DNA of 64,000 nt from Longimicrobiales bacterium. GTDB taxonomy: Bacteria; Gemmatimonadota; Gemmatimonadetes; Longimicrobiales; Gaopeijiaceae. Each line of letters begins with the position of its first letter. The first letter of the stretch is position 1. Made by a program: the position numbers and the translations under genes. Below, one piece after another: positions 8,831 to 17,364 of the stretch. The notes below the pieces were generated by a model, which saw only the letters and a list, made by a program, of their open reading frames with translations, had not been told where the DNA came from and searched no databases. The stretch covers positions 1 through 64,000 of the forward strand of contig JANQDZ010000041.1 of the NCBI GenBank assembly GCA_028278645.1. Direction: 5' to 3'.

Positions 8831-9481
8831 TTGGTTTCGGCCCCAAAACGAGATGCCTGCTCATGCGCCTCAGAAACCTCCGTCTTCACCTTTACCCCAT
8901 CCCAAGCAGACAGCTTCAGCTTTACCATTACTGACCTGAACATGGGGCCTGGCCGGTTGGCCCTCTGGCTTCCGGCTCGGTTCGGGCGGCCCTACGAGGT
9001 CCTCGCGGAATCCGAGGCAGCCTCCGAGGTGGTATTCTCAGGAGACGGCATACTCCTCACCCCGTCTGAAGGGACGGTCAGCCTCGAGGTGACTGGAGAG
9101 ATCTTCACGGATTGCCGAGTTGATCCCCGACGATCGGTATGGGAGCACGCCAAGTTGAGCGGAGTGGACTTCAGGGCGACCGGGAACGAACCGGGGTGGC
9201 ACCTCGAGATTCGGAGTGACCAGGAGACCGATTCCGGGAAGAGGATCCGGTTTGTGTACGACTATGGGGAAAGGGATGCGGTCCTACACGCTCCGGCTCC
9301 GGTGTCCGATCCAGATCTCCGGCGTACCGAGTACCGTGGTGAAAACGGCGAGCTGACTATCGTGGTTCTGATAGTGGGGGAGGCGTGTACGGACACGATG
9401 AGAGGCGAGCCCTTTGAATCGACGGTCACCGTAGAGTTCCAGCGAAGATCTTACCATGGGTGCGGGAGAGCCCTTCACTGA
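8831..9481 (+). CDS. MliC-like/COG3650-like lysozyme-inhibitor type protein, unclear N-terminus
   Basis: The C-terminal two thirds look like the bacterial C-type lysozyme inhibitor (MliC) core joined to a COG3650-type domain: LALWLPARFGRPYEV and a following VFSGDGILLTPSEG stretch, then ATGNEPGWHLEIRS, and near the end CTDTMRGEPFESTVTVEF with YHGCGRALH. Such proteins are normally envelope lipoproteins that protect against lysozyme. Here no signal peptide or lipobox precedes the domain. The frame is open only from 8792, and its first possible start is TTG at 8831; the first ATG is at 8942. So the N-terminus is either degraded or frameshifted, and the gene may be a pseudogene. Confidence 0.55.
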   Translation: MVSAPKRDACSCASETSVFTFTPSQADSFSFTITDLNMGPGRLALWLPARFGRPYEVLAESEAASEVVFSGDGILLTPSEGTVSLEVTGEIFTDCRVDPRRSVWEHAKLSGVDFRATGNEPGWHLEIRSDQETDSGKRIRFVYDYGERDAVLHAPAPVSDPDLRRTEYRGENGELTIVVLIVGEACTDTMRGEPFESTVTVEFQRRSYHGCGRALH

Positions 9482-9644
9482 ACCGCCCCCCTTGCCCCCA
9501 TCTTATTCGCATCCCATCATTTTCCGCCGTGGCTGACTGGGCTGGACCCGCTGGCCGCTACTTTTCCGGATTGCTTCTGGGGCAGCGAAGTATCTACGTC
9601 TGCCTTTCCTGGCACAACACCGCTGAAGGAGTTGGGATCCCAGA

Positions 9645-10892
9645 ATGAGTCAGTGGGAGCAGATGACGAAGACCCAGTTGATCAACGAGCTGGAGGCGCG
9701 TGGGATCTGGTTGGAGCGCCTCGGAGCCATCGTTGACGGTTCCCGGGACGCGGTTTTTATCAGTGACGAAGACGCTCGGTTCATGCTGGTCAATTCGGCC
9801 GCTTGTGAGCTCACCGGGTATTCGGAAGACGAGCTCCTGGAGATGCGGATCCCGGATTTGCACGATGAGGAGGACTTACACGCCTACAACGACTATCACG
9901 CGGAGATTATGGACGGGCAGGATGCCATGACGGAGGCTGATATCCTGCGGAAGGACGGCACGAAGGTGACAACGGAGTTCAGCAATCGCCGGATCGTCAT
10001 CGCCGGCACCCTCTTCATGCATACCGTGGCCCGGGACATCACCGAAAGGAAACGGACGGCGGAGGCGCTGCGGCTGATGAGCGTCATTACCTATCAGGTG
10101 TCGGATGCGGTGGTCGCCACCGACCTGGACTTCAAGATCACCTTCGTGAATCGGGCGTTTGAAGACCTCTACGGATACACTGGCACCGAGGTCTTAGGGC
10201 GGGTCCCAGATTTCCTCAACGCCGACGCGGATACCCCAAGAATCCAGGAGGACCTCTTCAAGACGGTCTCAGGGGGACGAGAATGGCGAAGGGAACTCCG
10301 GAACAAGAGGAAGGACGGCAGCACATTTCCGTGCGAGCTCACCGTGGTGCCCCTCTTCGACGATGACGGCCAGATCTTCGCCTATGCGGGATCGCAGCGT
10401 GACATCACCGAACGGAAGCGCACGGAAGAACAGCTCCGGCTCCTGAGCGTCATTACCCTGCAAGTATCCGACTCCGTCATCGCCACCGACCTGGATTTCA
10501 AGATCATTTTCATGAACGAGGCGTTTGAGGAATTGTACGGGTACTCCAGTTCCGAAGCCCTCGGCCGCACGCCAGAGTTCGTCAACGCCGAACCCATGGC
10601 GCCGGGGATCCAAAAAGAGATCTATGAGACCGTCTCATCGGGACGGGAATGGCGGAACGAGGTGCTGAACCGACGGAAGGACGGCAGCACGTTTCCCTGC
10701 GAAGTCAGTGTCTTTCCCCTGGCTGACGAAGAGGGCCGGATCTTCGCTTATGCCGGAACCCAGCGTGACATCTCCCAACGCAAGCGCTCGGAGGAAGAGC
10801 GGGAGGGGATCATCGCTCAGCTTCGCGCCGCCCTCAGGCGCACCGAAGAACTCCACGCCGAAGAGTCTGGTGGCGGGACTGCGGACGACTGA
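9645..10892 (+). CDS. Triple-PAS sensory protein without output domain
   Basis: A 415-residue soluble protein made of three PAS-PAC units: about 22-137, 142-262 and 264-384, each ending in a DITERKR or DISQRKR type linker. Each PAS has the usual core (FVNRAFEDLYGY, FMNEAFEELYGY) and a KDGSTFPCE PAC segment. After the third unit there is a 30-residue helical tail, IIAQLRAALRRTEELHAEE, and then the stop. No histidine kinase, GGDEF, EAL or HTH domain follows, although tails like this usually lead into a kinase or a Cys-rich sensor segment. It may work as a free sensor or adaptor that binds another PAS protein, or be a truncated kinase. The second and third units are a recent duplication. Confidence 0.8.
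   Translation: MSQWEQMTKTQLINELEARGIWLERLGAIVDGSRDAVFISDEDARFMLVNSAACELTGYSEDELLEMRIPDLHDEEDLHAYNDYHAEIMDGQDAMTEADILRKDGTKVTTEFSNRRIVIAGTLFMHTVARDITERKRTAEALRLMSVITYQVSDAVVATDLDFKITFVNRAFEDLYGYTGTEVLGRVPDFLNADADTPRIQEDLFKTVSGGREWRRELRNKRKDGSTFPCELTVVPLFDDDGQIFAYAGSQRDITERKRTEEQLRLLSVITLQVSDSVIATDLDFKIIFMNEAFEELYGYSSSEALGRTPEFVNAEPMAPGIQKEIYETVSSGREWRNEVLNRRKDGSTFPCEVSVFPLADEEGRIFAYAGTQRDISQRKRSEEEREGIIAQLRAALRRTEELHAEESGGGTADD
10068..10799 (+). repeat. Intragenic tandem duplication of a PAS-PAC unit
   Basis: Two adjacent 366-base units (10068-10433 and 10434-10799) encode PAS units of 122 residues each that are about two thirds identical by eye, including LRL[ML]SVIT, ATDLDFKI, REWR, RKDGSTFPCE and IFAYAG.QRDI in the same register. 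The first PAS of the protein is clearly more distant. This shows an in-frame duplication after the gene was formed. Confidence 0.8.
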
Positions 10893-10921
10893 CGGGCCTT
10901 TTGGAAAGCAAGGCGAAACGT

Positions 10922-10937
10922 CACCCTTGCAAGGGTG
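10922..10937. repeat. Perfect 16-bp palindrome CACCCTTGCAAGGGTG
   Basis: The two 8-base halves are exact complements with no loop, 30 bases after the stop of the PAS gene. With no T-tract it is not a standard terminator. A protein-binding site or the core of a dispersed intergenic repeat are the likelier meanings. Confidence 0.6.
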
Positions 10938-11015
10938 GCTCTGGCGACACAGTTTATGCGCACCTTCTCGCAACCAGCCCTCCCAAACTGGCCTTGAGGA
11001 AGAAGGGGATCCCTC

Positions 11016-11225
11016 TTGGAAAAGATCATCGCTTTCCGGTGGGTGATGAACGAGGATGGCAGCGGCGTCCTGTTCTCCTTTGTGGATCGCAGATCGGTTC
11101 TGATCCAGACCGAGAACAGCTTCGACTCCTTGATCGACCTACCCGGTTGGGTGTCCGAGGCCATCCGCGACGACGGCAGAGAAAGGGGCGAATGGATCTC
11201 TGGCGATAGCCGGTACCGAGCATAG
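11016..11225 (+). CDS. Possible 69-residue protein, unknown
   Basis: A TTG-initiated frame (LEKIIAFRWVMNEDG...) with AAGGGG about seven bases upstream. The product is mixed alpha/beta in character with FSFVDRRSVLIQTENSFDSL and ends SGDSRYRA. It has no recognisable motif. The competing frames on the minus strand here are less protein-like. It may be real but could also be chance. Confidence 0.3.
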   Translation: MEKIIAFRWVMNEDGSGVLFSFVDRRSVLIQTENSFDSLIDLPGWVSEAIRDDGRERGEWISGDSRYRA

Positions 11226-11378
11226 CAGACCGGCCGTCGATTTTTTCCTGGCCATCCAAAACCGGAAGGGGAAGATTTAATAGAGAGCCCTGCGTCCGAT
11301 CTTCTCGGACGTTTTGCCAATCCCGTCGCAGGTCTCCCACCAGGGGATTGGCTTGAATCCAAACAGGTGACAATACGA

Positions 11379-11897
11379 ATGAGACTCCTACGCTACCTTC
11401 CCGTCCTCGCTGTCCTATCAGCATGTACCACAACTCAATCCCAATCCTCGCCGGGAGTTGCTCCTCCGACGCCGACTCTTTCGGTTGAGAGGTTCCTGCA
11501 GGCCTCCAACGATAGAGACCTCCATGCCATGGCCCAGCTCTTCGGAGATGAGGGGGGTCCAGCGATCGAAACGGGGAACGCCCTTGGGTGTGCTTTTAAG
11601 CGGATGGGCTCTTGGGTTGGGCTTGGCAGTCGGTGTCCGACCTTCGACCAGGTCGAACTGGAGATGGACCTGATCGCGGAGATCCTGACCCACGACGCCT
11701 ACAGAATCGGATCAAAAGCACGAGCTCCAGGCCGGGGAAGGTCAACGACTCGTGTGGAAGTCGACCTGACCATCCGCGGGCGGGAATACGAAAGGGTCCC
11801 CTTCTATGTCGTCCAGCCGGATAACGGCCGTTGGCTGATCCAGGAGATCGACCTCCAGAGGGTCACCGGGGCACGGTCCGGGAGCGGAGTCCGGTAG
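11379..11897 (+). CDS. Predicted lipoprotein, unknown
   Basis: A 172-residue protein starting MRLLRYLPVLAVLSAC, a clear lipoprotein signal with the lipobox Cys at 16. A Thr/Ser/Pro linker follows, then a compact domain with SVERFLQASNDRDLHAMAQLFGD, a pattern seen in NTF2-like and DUF-type periplasmic domains, and a C-terminal beta part YVVQPDNGRWLIQEID. The NTF2-like reading is inference. A GTG at 11367 could also initiate, but the ATG at 11379 begins directly at the signal sequence. It stands alone. Confidence 0.6.
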   Translation: MRLLRYLPVLAVLSACTTTQSQSSPGVAPPTPTLSVERFLQASNDRDLHAMAQLFGDEGGPAIETGNALGCAFKRMGSWVGLGSRCPTFDQVELEMDLIAEILTHDAYRIGSKARAPGRGRSTTRVEVDLTIRGREYERVPFYVVQPDNGRWLIQEIDLQRVTGARSGSGVR

Positions 11898-11989
11898 ACC
11901 ACCGTATCCGGCGGGAACCAACCACACGAATCCCCACGGAATCCCACGGCTGCGGGACCCTGACCCCGAACCTCGCCCAGGGCGTTTCG

Positions 11990-12018
11990 TTGATAATCTA
12001 CTAGCCTTGTAGTACTAT
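11990..12018 (+). promoter_or_regulatory. Sigma70-type promoter of the 12080 gene
   Basis: TTGATA (11990-11995) and TACTAT (12013-12018) are separated by exactly 17 bases, in the only AT-rich part of this gap. Transcription would begin near 12025, giving a leader of about 55 bases before the ATG at 12080. Confidence 0.6.
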
Positions 12019-12079
12019 CTACGAGATCGGACAGGCCGAGTGTGGATCGGTGTAAATAGCCGGGGAAACCGGGGAACCC

Positions 12080-12568
12080 ATGACTGAACTATCCATATTC
12101 GAGGACCTCGGTCCTTTCGTGAGAGAGCGTCCCTCTCTGAAGGCGTGCTTCCGGGGTGTCGTGAAACGGTTCCTCCCCGCCAACTTGCTGGCCTTCGGCG
12201 CGTTGGCGGTTGGGTTGGCCCTGCTGCCGGCTGTCGGCGGAATGACACTGTCTTTGGCCCAGTTGAAGGTGCTGGGCTTGGAGATCGCCGGCCTTACGGC
12301 CGGATTCGGAATCGGGCTCGCACTGGTCAGCTGGTGGATCAATCCGAAAGCAGAGGTCGACGGGGTCCGCAGCACCCTCGCCGGGTTCCTTGCTCCGCTC
12401 TATCTCATTCCAATTTCGCTCCTGACCCAAGGTGCCGGACATGGTGGCATCGCCTTGGCCTGCTTCCTCACGGGACTGCTGGTGGGGATGACCGTGCTCC
12501 TCCCCTTCGGGGGAGACCCGACCGCGGAGGGGGAGGACTTCTACTCTGAGGCGGAGAGGCTCCCCTAA
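12080..12568 (+). CDS. Membrane protein, unknown
   Basis: A 162-residue protein with a soluble 28-residue N-terminus (TELSIFEDLGPFVRERPSL) followed by four transmembrane helices: about 32-52, 62-88, 101-117 and 122-142, and an acidic tail GEDFYSEAERLP. The third loop carries NPKAEVDGVRST. The ATG at 12080 follows GGGGAA. I do not recognise the family and no partner gene is present. Confidence 0.6.
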   Translation: MTELSIFEDLGPFVRERPSLKACFRGVVKRFLPANLLAFGALAVGLALLPAVGGMTLSLAQLKVLGLEIAGLTAGFGIGLALVSWWINPKAEVDGVRSTLAGFLAPLYLIPISLLTQGAGHGGIALACFLTGLLVGMTVLLPFGGDPTAEGEDFYSEAERLP

Positions 12569-12612
12569 CCCCACCGTCTCCGGGCTTACCCCGTTTCAGG
12601 TCGAACCCATTT

Positions 12613-12741
12613 CCAAACCTCATCGCTGCCGTCCGAACCGATCCTGATGCCACCTACGGACTGATGATCGATGTTCTGGACCGGTTGAAAGAGGCTGGGG
12701 CTCAGCGAGTCTCCCTGTCATCCGCCGTCGAAGAACGGTAG
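12613..12741 (+). pseudogene. Remnant of exbD/tolR C-terminus
   Basis: A 42-codon stretch reads PNLIAAVRTDPDATYGLMID and then VLDRLKEAGAQRVSLSSAVEER before TAG at 12739-12741. This matches the C-terminal periplasmic fold of ExbD/TolR, where a beta strand, a Tyr-rich turn (normally V-PYG), a VLD-LK-AG helix and a final strand ending in a short tail are the signature. The N-terminal transmembrane helix and the rest of the gene are missing, with no start codon. It is a relic of a biopolymer-transport gene that once lay here. Confidence 0.5.
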
Positions 12742-12799
12742 GGTTCCCAAGCGGTTGTTATTCGGCATGAAAGCGAAATCTTGACCGATTCCCAGTGAG

Positions 12800-14050
12800 T
12801 CAGCTGGCGTAGAGCGTCATCAGGTTGAGCACGGTACAGAGGGACAGCCCCATGGAGCGGGTTGATACCCACTCGGTCTGCCCGTGGAAGTTCACCCCTC
12901 CGGCGAAGATGTTTGGGCACGGCAACCCCTTTTGTGTCAGCATCGACCCGTCGGTCCCACCCCTCACGGGCTTCAGGTTCGGCTCGATTCCCGCTCTCCT
13001 CACGGCCTCCAACAGGCGTTCAGTGATCTCGGGCCGGTCCTTGAGATGTTCGTACATGTTCGGGTATGAGGGTTTGATCTCAACCTCCACTTTCAGGCGG
13101 GGCTCGTCCTTCAACACCGAGTCGGCGACCTCTTTGATCCGTCCGCCAAGAGCAGAGACCGCGTCGCGGTCAAAATCCCTGAGGATGAGGTGACACTTGC
13201 AGGACGAGGCGTCCCCGGTCAGCTCATAGGGATGAATGAAGCCCTCCCGGCCTTCCGTGCGTTCCGGACTGATCTCAGCGGGGAGCCTTGAGAGGAAGGC
13301 GGCCATGTGGCGGAGGGCATTGACCAGCTTCCCTTTTGCCGTTCCAGGGTGGGTGGAGACGCCGGTGATCGTCACGTAAGCGGAGTCTGCGTGGAAGGTC
13401 TCGATGTTCACCTCCCCGTCGAAGCTTCCGTCGATAGTGAACCCGACGTCAGCGCCGAAATCCTCCATGGGGAATTTTGCGGTGCCCCGGCCGATCTCTT
13501 CATCCGGGGTGAAGGCGATGCGGATGTCAGGCCTGGGCAGCTCGGGCCGCTTCTGGAGGAACTCCAGCACGGACATAATGATGGCGATCCCGGCCTTGTC
13601 ATCTGCCCCGAGGAGCGTGGTGCCGTCGGCGGTGATGACCGTGTCTCCGATGCATTTCTCGAGTTCTGGGTTTTCCCTGACCGAAATCACGACGCCGTCG
13701 TCCAGCTCGATGTCCGATCCGTCGTAGTCTTCGTGAAGAATGGGCTCTACGTTCACCCCTGGAGCCGCAGAGGAAGTGTCGAGGTGAGCAATCAGGCCTA
13801 CGGTCTCTTTGGACTCAACCGTCCCGTGGAGAGTCGCCGTCACATAGCAGTTCTCGTCGACGGCGGCGTCGGCGAGGCCGATTTCCCCGAGCTGTTTCAC
13901 CAACAATTCGGCGAGAACGAACTGCCTTTCGGTGGAAGGACAGGTTTCGGAGTGCTCGTCGGAAGTCGTGTCAATTTTGACGTACTCGAGGAACCGCTCG
14001 ACGAGCGATGTATTGGCCAACATGTCATGGGCGTCAGAGAAGGAATCCAT
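12800..14050 (-). CDS. pepT: Peptidase T (tripeptide aminopeptidase, M20B)
   Basis: A 416-residue cytoplasmic dizinc aminopeptidase that releases the N-terminal residue of tripeptides. Metal and catalytic motifs appear in order: HLDTS (first His/Asp), GADDKAG (bridging Asp), DEEIGRG (Glu base and ligand), FTIDGS (Asp) and GGVNFHG (last His). The dimerisation insert lies between FHADSAYV and the C-terminal RGGTDGSMLT, both family blocks. Length agrees with PepT of enteric bacteria. The start at 14050 has AAGGTGAG seven bases upstream, preferred over the in-frame ATG at 14104. It is separated by 145 bases from the upstream oxidoreductase gene. Confidence 0.9.
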   Translation of the reverse strand: MDSFSDAHDMLANTSLVERFLEYVKIDTTSDEHSETCPSTERQFVLAELLVKQLGEIGLADAAVDENCYVTATLHGTVESKETVGLIAHLDTSSAAPGVNVEPILHEDYDGSDIELDDGVVISVRENPELEKCIGDTVITADGTTLLGADDKAGIAIIMSVLEFLQKRPELPRPDIRIAFTPDEEIGRGTAKFPMEDFGADVGFTIDGSFDGEVNIETFHADSAYVTITGVSTHPGTAKGKLVNALRHMAAFLSRLPAEISPERTEGREGFIHPYELTGDASSCKCHLILRDFDRDAVSALGGRIKEVADSVLKDEPRLKVEVEIKPSYPNMYEHLKDRPEITERLLEAVRRAGIEPNLKPVRGGTDGSMLTQKGLPCPNIFAGGVNFHGQTEWVSTRSMGLSLCTVLNLMTLYAS

Positions 14051-14172
14051 TGCCGGTCTCACCTTTATTGTCACCTCGGATAGCTCTGGGGAACCAATAC
14101 CCATCCTAGGAACGTGCGGACGGGGAAGGCAAATCCCGTTTGGCCCTGGGTGAACGACCTCCAGACCGCAAG

Positions 14173-14191
14173 GCCGGCCGGAGGGGCCGGC
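14173..14191 (-). terminator. Stem-loop just after the oxidoreductase stop
   Basis: GCCGGCC and GGCCGGC form a perfect seven-base stem around a five-base loop, three bases after the stop of the Gfo/Idh/MocA gene. No T-tract follows, so it may stabilise the transcript end rather than terminate by itself. Confidence 0.4.
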
Positions 14192-14194
14192 ACC

Positions 14195-15256
14195 CTATCC
14201 CGAGCCGGGTTCCTTCGATGGGCCATCAGTGGGGAGGGGCTCAGGTTTCCCCCGAGCCAGGGGAAGAGTGACCGTACGTCCCGTCTCCAAGGACCGATAG
14301 GCTCCGTGCACCGCCTCCATGTCCTGGCGGATTCGGTCCAGGGACGGGGTCCACGTACGGCCATGCCCATAATCCCTCACGAACGTTTCCAGCATCGGCC
14401 GGAATCCGAGGAAGTTGCGAGGGGAAATCAACCGCTTCTTTTTCTCCCGTCCGTACACGGAATAAAAAAGGCCGTTGCTCTCGAAGGTGATGACACCCTC
14501 CGTTCCGTGGATTTTCGAGAGGCCCAAACCAAAGAAACGGTTAGGGATTCTCCATGAGTGCAGGAGTTTTCCCACCACTCCGTTGGAATACCGGGCTATC
14601 ACCAGAAGGGAATCTTCCACCGGGATGTCCGACTCGTAACCCACGTCTGGTCGGAAGGCCGTTACCTCCCTTGGTCTCCCCCCGGCCAAGGAGGTCAAAG
14701 CGTTCAGCCAGTGGACTCCGCCTTCCAGGAGAGCTCCGCCGCCCATGAGCTCCGGATCGGTTCGCCAACCCGTCTTCTTCTCCCGGTTGGTTTTGGTGAG
14801 CTCGACATACAGGACCTCGCCGATCAGGCCGGCCTCTACACGGGCCCGCACGGCGGGTATGAGCGGTTTGAAGAAGTAGTTTTCTGCCACGGTGCACCGG
14901 ACCCCCGTCCGATCCACGGTTTCTTGGATGGCGTCCAATTCCTCCAGGGTGCGGGTTACCGGTTTCTCGATGATGAGATGTTTTCGATTCTCTGCGAACA
15001 GGACGGCCAGCTCGGCGTGCAGAGCGTGAGGAGTGGTTATGAACGCCACGTCGGGTTCGGCGGAGTGGGCGGCCTCTTCGTAGCTGTCGTAAGCCTGGGC
15101 CCTGGGAAAACCCCGTGCCAAGGCACGTGCTTTCTCGGGATCGCGGGACGCGAATGAAAGGCGAATCCTGGGGAAGAGCCTGCCCAAGGCCTTGGCGTGC
15201 TTTCGCGCCATCAAGCCGCAGCCGACGAAACAGATTCGAGGGAGCACCCGGTCCAT
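14195..15256 (-). CDS. Gfo/Idh/MocA family oxidoreductase
   Basis: A 353-residue NAD(P)-dependent oxidoreductase. The Rossmann domain opens with ICFVGCGLMARKHAKAL; EKPVTRTLEEL is the conserved EKP motif; the C-terminal alpha/beta domain holds GGGALLEGGVHWLNAL, where the His normally acts with EKP in sugar binding. Substrate is unknown; relatives oxidise inositols and sugars. The ATG at 15256 has AAGGGTGG nine bases before it; a GTG at 15268 is too close to that site. Last gene of a unit with a GMC oxidoreductase 46 bases upstream, so the two redox enzymes may act on the same substrate. Confidence 0.85.
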   Translation of the reverse strand: MDRVLPRICFVGCGLMARKHAKALGRLFPRIRLSFASRDPEKARALARGFPRAQAYDSYEEAAHSAEPDVAFITTPHALHAELAVLFAENRKHLIIEKPVTRTLEELDAIQETVDRTGVRCTVAENYFFKPLIPAVRARVEAGLIGEVLYVELTKTNREKKTGWRTDPELMGGGALLEGGVHWLNALTSLAGGRPREVTAFRPDVGYESDIPVEDSLLVIARYSNGVVGKLLHSWRIPNRFFGLGLSKIHGTEGVITFESNGLFYSVYGREKKKRLISPRNFLGFRPMLETFVRDYGHGRTWTPSLDRIRQDMEAVHGAYRSLETGRTVTLPLARGKPEPLPTDGPSKEPGSG

Positions 15257-15302
15257 CGGCTTTACCACCCTTCTTTCTCGAGCCAGCTGGGAGTCACTAC
15301 GT

Positions 15303-16862
15303 CTATTCCCCCGTCATGATGGCTCCGACCCGGAGCGCGTTTGCGCCGATGGTCAGGCTAGGGTTCACTGATCCTCCCGACGGCATGAAGCTACCGTCCA
15401 CTACATAGAGGTTTTCAAAACCCCACACCCGGCATTCCGGGTCCAGGACCGAGGAATCCCGGTCCTTGCCGAACCGACAGGTGCCTACCGCATGGGAATA
15501 GGTTTCGATCGTGTGGGTATACACCGGGATGGCTCCGGTTCTGCGAAGGATCCGGCGGGCCACACGGGCCAGGGCCTGTGTGGCTTGGGAATCCCTCGGA
15601 AGGTACCTGTGGTGTACCATCAAGGAGGCTTGGCCGAAACGATCCGTTCGTCGAGGATCCACGTATACACGGTTCGAGGCCTGTGGAATGTCCTCGGCGA
15701 TGCATAAAAGCGCGGACAGGTGTGGCTGCGCTGTCGCCGCAATGGATTTCAGGCCTTTCGGAGCCTCGGCCCGAATAAAACCGCCATTTGGGATCTGGAC
15801 TTGCTGGATGATTCCCCACGGCCCCTCGGGTCCACTGTTCCCATTGGGACCACCGTGGTAGTAATCCGGAATCAGGACGTGCTTTTGGAACTCGTTCTCC
15901 GGGTTGTCACGGGTCGCCCGCAGTGCGGTGGACACACAGTTGCTGTGCCGGGTCAGATAGCGACCGATGAGATCTCCTCCTCCCCCAGCACCCTTGATCC
16001 CGGAAGACAGGAGAAGGTACGGAGACCCGAGAGCCCCGGCGGAAAGCACCACGTGGTTGGTGGTGATGGTCCATCGCCTCCCGGACGATTGATGGATCAC
16101 GTCCACGGAGTTGGCTCTGGAGCCGGTTGTGTTGACTCCTAGCACTCTCGTGTCCGCCAGGACTCTGGCACCGAACGACATCGCTTCAGGGAGGACCACG
16201 GTAGAGAGATCGGATTTCGCCTGGATCCGACAAAGGAACCGTTCGCAGGTTGAGCATCGGATGCATTTCCCTGTCTTCCGCCTCCCGTCGAAGTTAATGG
16301 CGAGCGGGAGATGGGAGGGATGGAGACCGAGAGCTTCGGCCGCATCCCAAATGCGTCGAGAGGGGAGAGGAAGCGACGGTGGTTTCTGAGGAAAACCTGA
16401 ACTCCGTGGAGGCTCCGTGATGTCCTCTCCCGAGATCCCCGCCACATGCTGGAGGCGTTCGGCCTCCGCGTAGTACGGCTCGTACTCCTGATATGTCACC
16501 GGCCAGCTGGTCGAAGGATCTCGATGACTTCCGTGTTCTTTGGGCGCTCCGAGGAAGTCCTCCGCTCTCATCCGTAAAGCGACACAGCCGTACATGGTTG
16601 ATAACCCCCCCACCGTGTCCTCGGGCCAGAGCTCCTGGACCGCACCACCGTTTTGGTCGGCCAGGATAGGTGTGTGGCCCCGGTACATGGGGGTGGGGAG
16701 GAGAAGGAGGTTCTCGTCCCAGGAGCTCTCATCCCGGACTGGCCAAACCCCCCTCTCCAGCACCAGGACCTCTTTCCCTTTTTTGGCGAGATGGTAAGCG
16801 AGGAATGCCCCGCCAAAACCGCTGCCGACGATTACGTAGTCACTGCTATGAGGGTATTTCAT
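15303..16862 (-). CDS. GMC family FAD oxidoreductase with Cys cluster
   Basis: A 519-residue flavoprotein of the glucose-methanol-choline oxidoreductase family. YVIVGSGFGGAFLAYHLA (9-26) is the FAD-binding glycine motif; VVLSAGALGSPYLLL is the second family block; SHAVGTCRFG and VDGSFMPSGGSVNPSLTI hold the catalytic His and C-terminal FAD motif. A cluster KCIRCSTCERFLC gives Cys spaced x2, x2, x4, as seen in a subgroup of GMC enzymes. No signal peptide is visible. Substrate is unknown; alcohol or sugar carbons are usual. It begins four bases after the upstream gene ends (16867) and precedes a Gfo/Idh/MocA gene. Confidence 0.85.
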   Translation of the reverse strand: MKYPHSSDYVIVGSGFGGAFLAYHLAKKGKEVLVLERGVWPVRDESSWDENLLLLPTPMYRGHTPILADQNGGAVQELWPEDTVGGLSTMYGCVALRMRAEDFLGAPKEHGSHRDPSTSWPVTYQEYEPYYAEAERLQHVAGISGEDITEPPRSSGFPQKPPSLPLPSRRIWDAAEALGLHPSHLPLAINFDGRRKTGKCIRCSTCERFLCRIQAKSDLSTVVLPEAMSFGARVLADTRVLGVNTTGSRANSVDVIHQSSGRRWTITTNHVVLSAGALGSPYLLLSSGIKGAGGGGDLIGRYLTRHSNCVSTALRATRDNPENEFQKHVLIPDYYHGGPNGNSGPEGPWGIIQQVQIPNGGFIRAEAPKGLKSIAATAQPHLSALLCIAEDIPQASNRVYVDPRRTDRFGQASLMVHHRYLPRDSQATQALARVARRILRRTGAIPVYTHTIETYSHAVGTCRFGKDRDSSVLDPECRVWGFENLYVVDGSFMPSGGSVNPSLTIGANALRVGAIMTGE

Positions 16863-16866
16863 TCCC

Positions 16867-17364
16867 TCACGCGAAAGGCCAAGCGCCGACCTGATACGCC
16901 CGGATAAAGAGGACCACGAACGCTCCCCCTTCGAGAATCCAGGTCCAGGACTGCTGGTACGTGCCCTTCATGCTGGTCCAAGTTCCGGCGCCCGTGTCCG
17001 CCCATAGACGAAGGGAGAACCTCTTCCAGGTGAAAGGGAGGAAAAGAGGGAGGCCGATCGTGCTGGGAAGGTCGGCGGCATAATGGAGGAGCAAACTCGA
17101 GAAGGCGAGTAAGGCCCATCCCACGTCGAACGGAGCAAGCAGCAATGCAACAAGGAAGGCGAAAAGGAACGTATGGGACCAGGTGCAATGGAAGTTTGGT
17201 TTCGCCCATTTCAGCCAGATGGGGATACTGTCCAGGTTGGGAAGCCAGTGTGCGAGGAAGGCCACGGCCAGGGCTTCGCCGGAGAATGCCTCTATCCGTC
17301 CTCCCGTGAGCTCCGGAGCGAAGGACGCGATCACGCAGGCAACAGCCACATGTCCGATCTGCAT
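16867..17364 (-). CDS. YdjM/DUF457-like membrane protein
   Basis: A 165-residue membrane protein resembling the YdjM family of putative membrane-bound metal-dependent hydrolases. The N-terminus MQIGHVAVA carries a family His; LAHWLPNLDSIPIWLK corresponds to the HxxPDxD block; FHCTWSHTFLFAFL is the TH-R block and LLHYAADLPSTIGLPLFLPF the last His-Asp block. Four to five transmembrane helices are evident. Function is not established in this family. Its ATG touches the stop of the upstream gene (TAG at 17365-17367), showing translational coupling, and it lies four bases before the GMC gene. Confidence 0.7.
   Translation of the reverse strand: MQIGHVAVACVIASFAPELTGGRIEAFSGEALAVAFLAHWLPNLDSIPIWLKWAKPNFHCTWSHTFLFAFLVALLLAPFDVGWALLAFSSLLLHYAADLPSTIGLPLFLPFTWKRFSLRLWADTGAGTWTSMKGTYQQSWTWILEGGAFVVLFIRAYQVGAWPFA

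Larger units (their letters stand above)
10893..11366. other. Intergenic region with palindrome and one doubtful small frame
   Basis: Between the PAS gene and the lipoprotein gene. It holds the 16-base palindrome at 10922-10937 and a 69-codon frame at 11016-11225. No promoter or terminator of good quality was seen. Confidence 0.5.
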
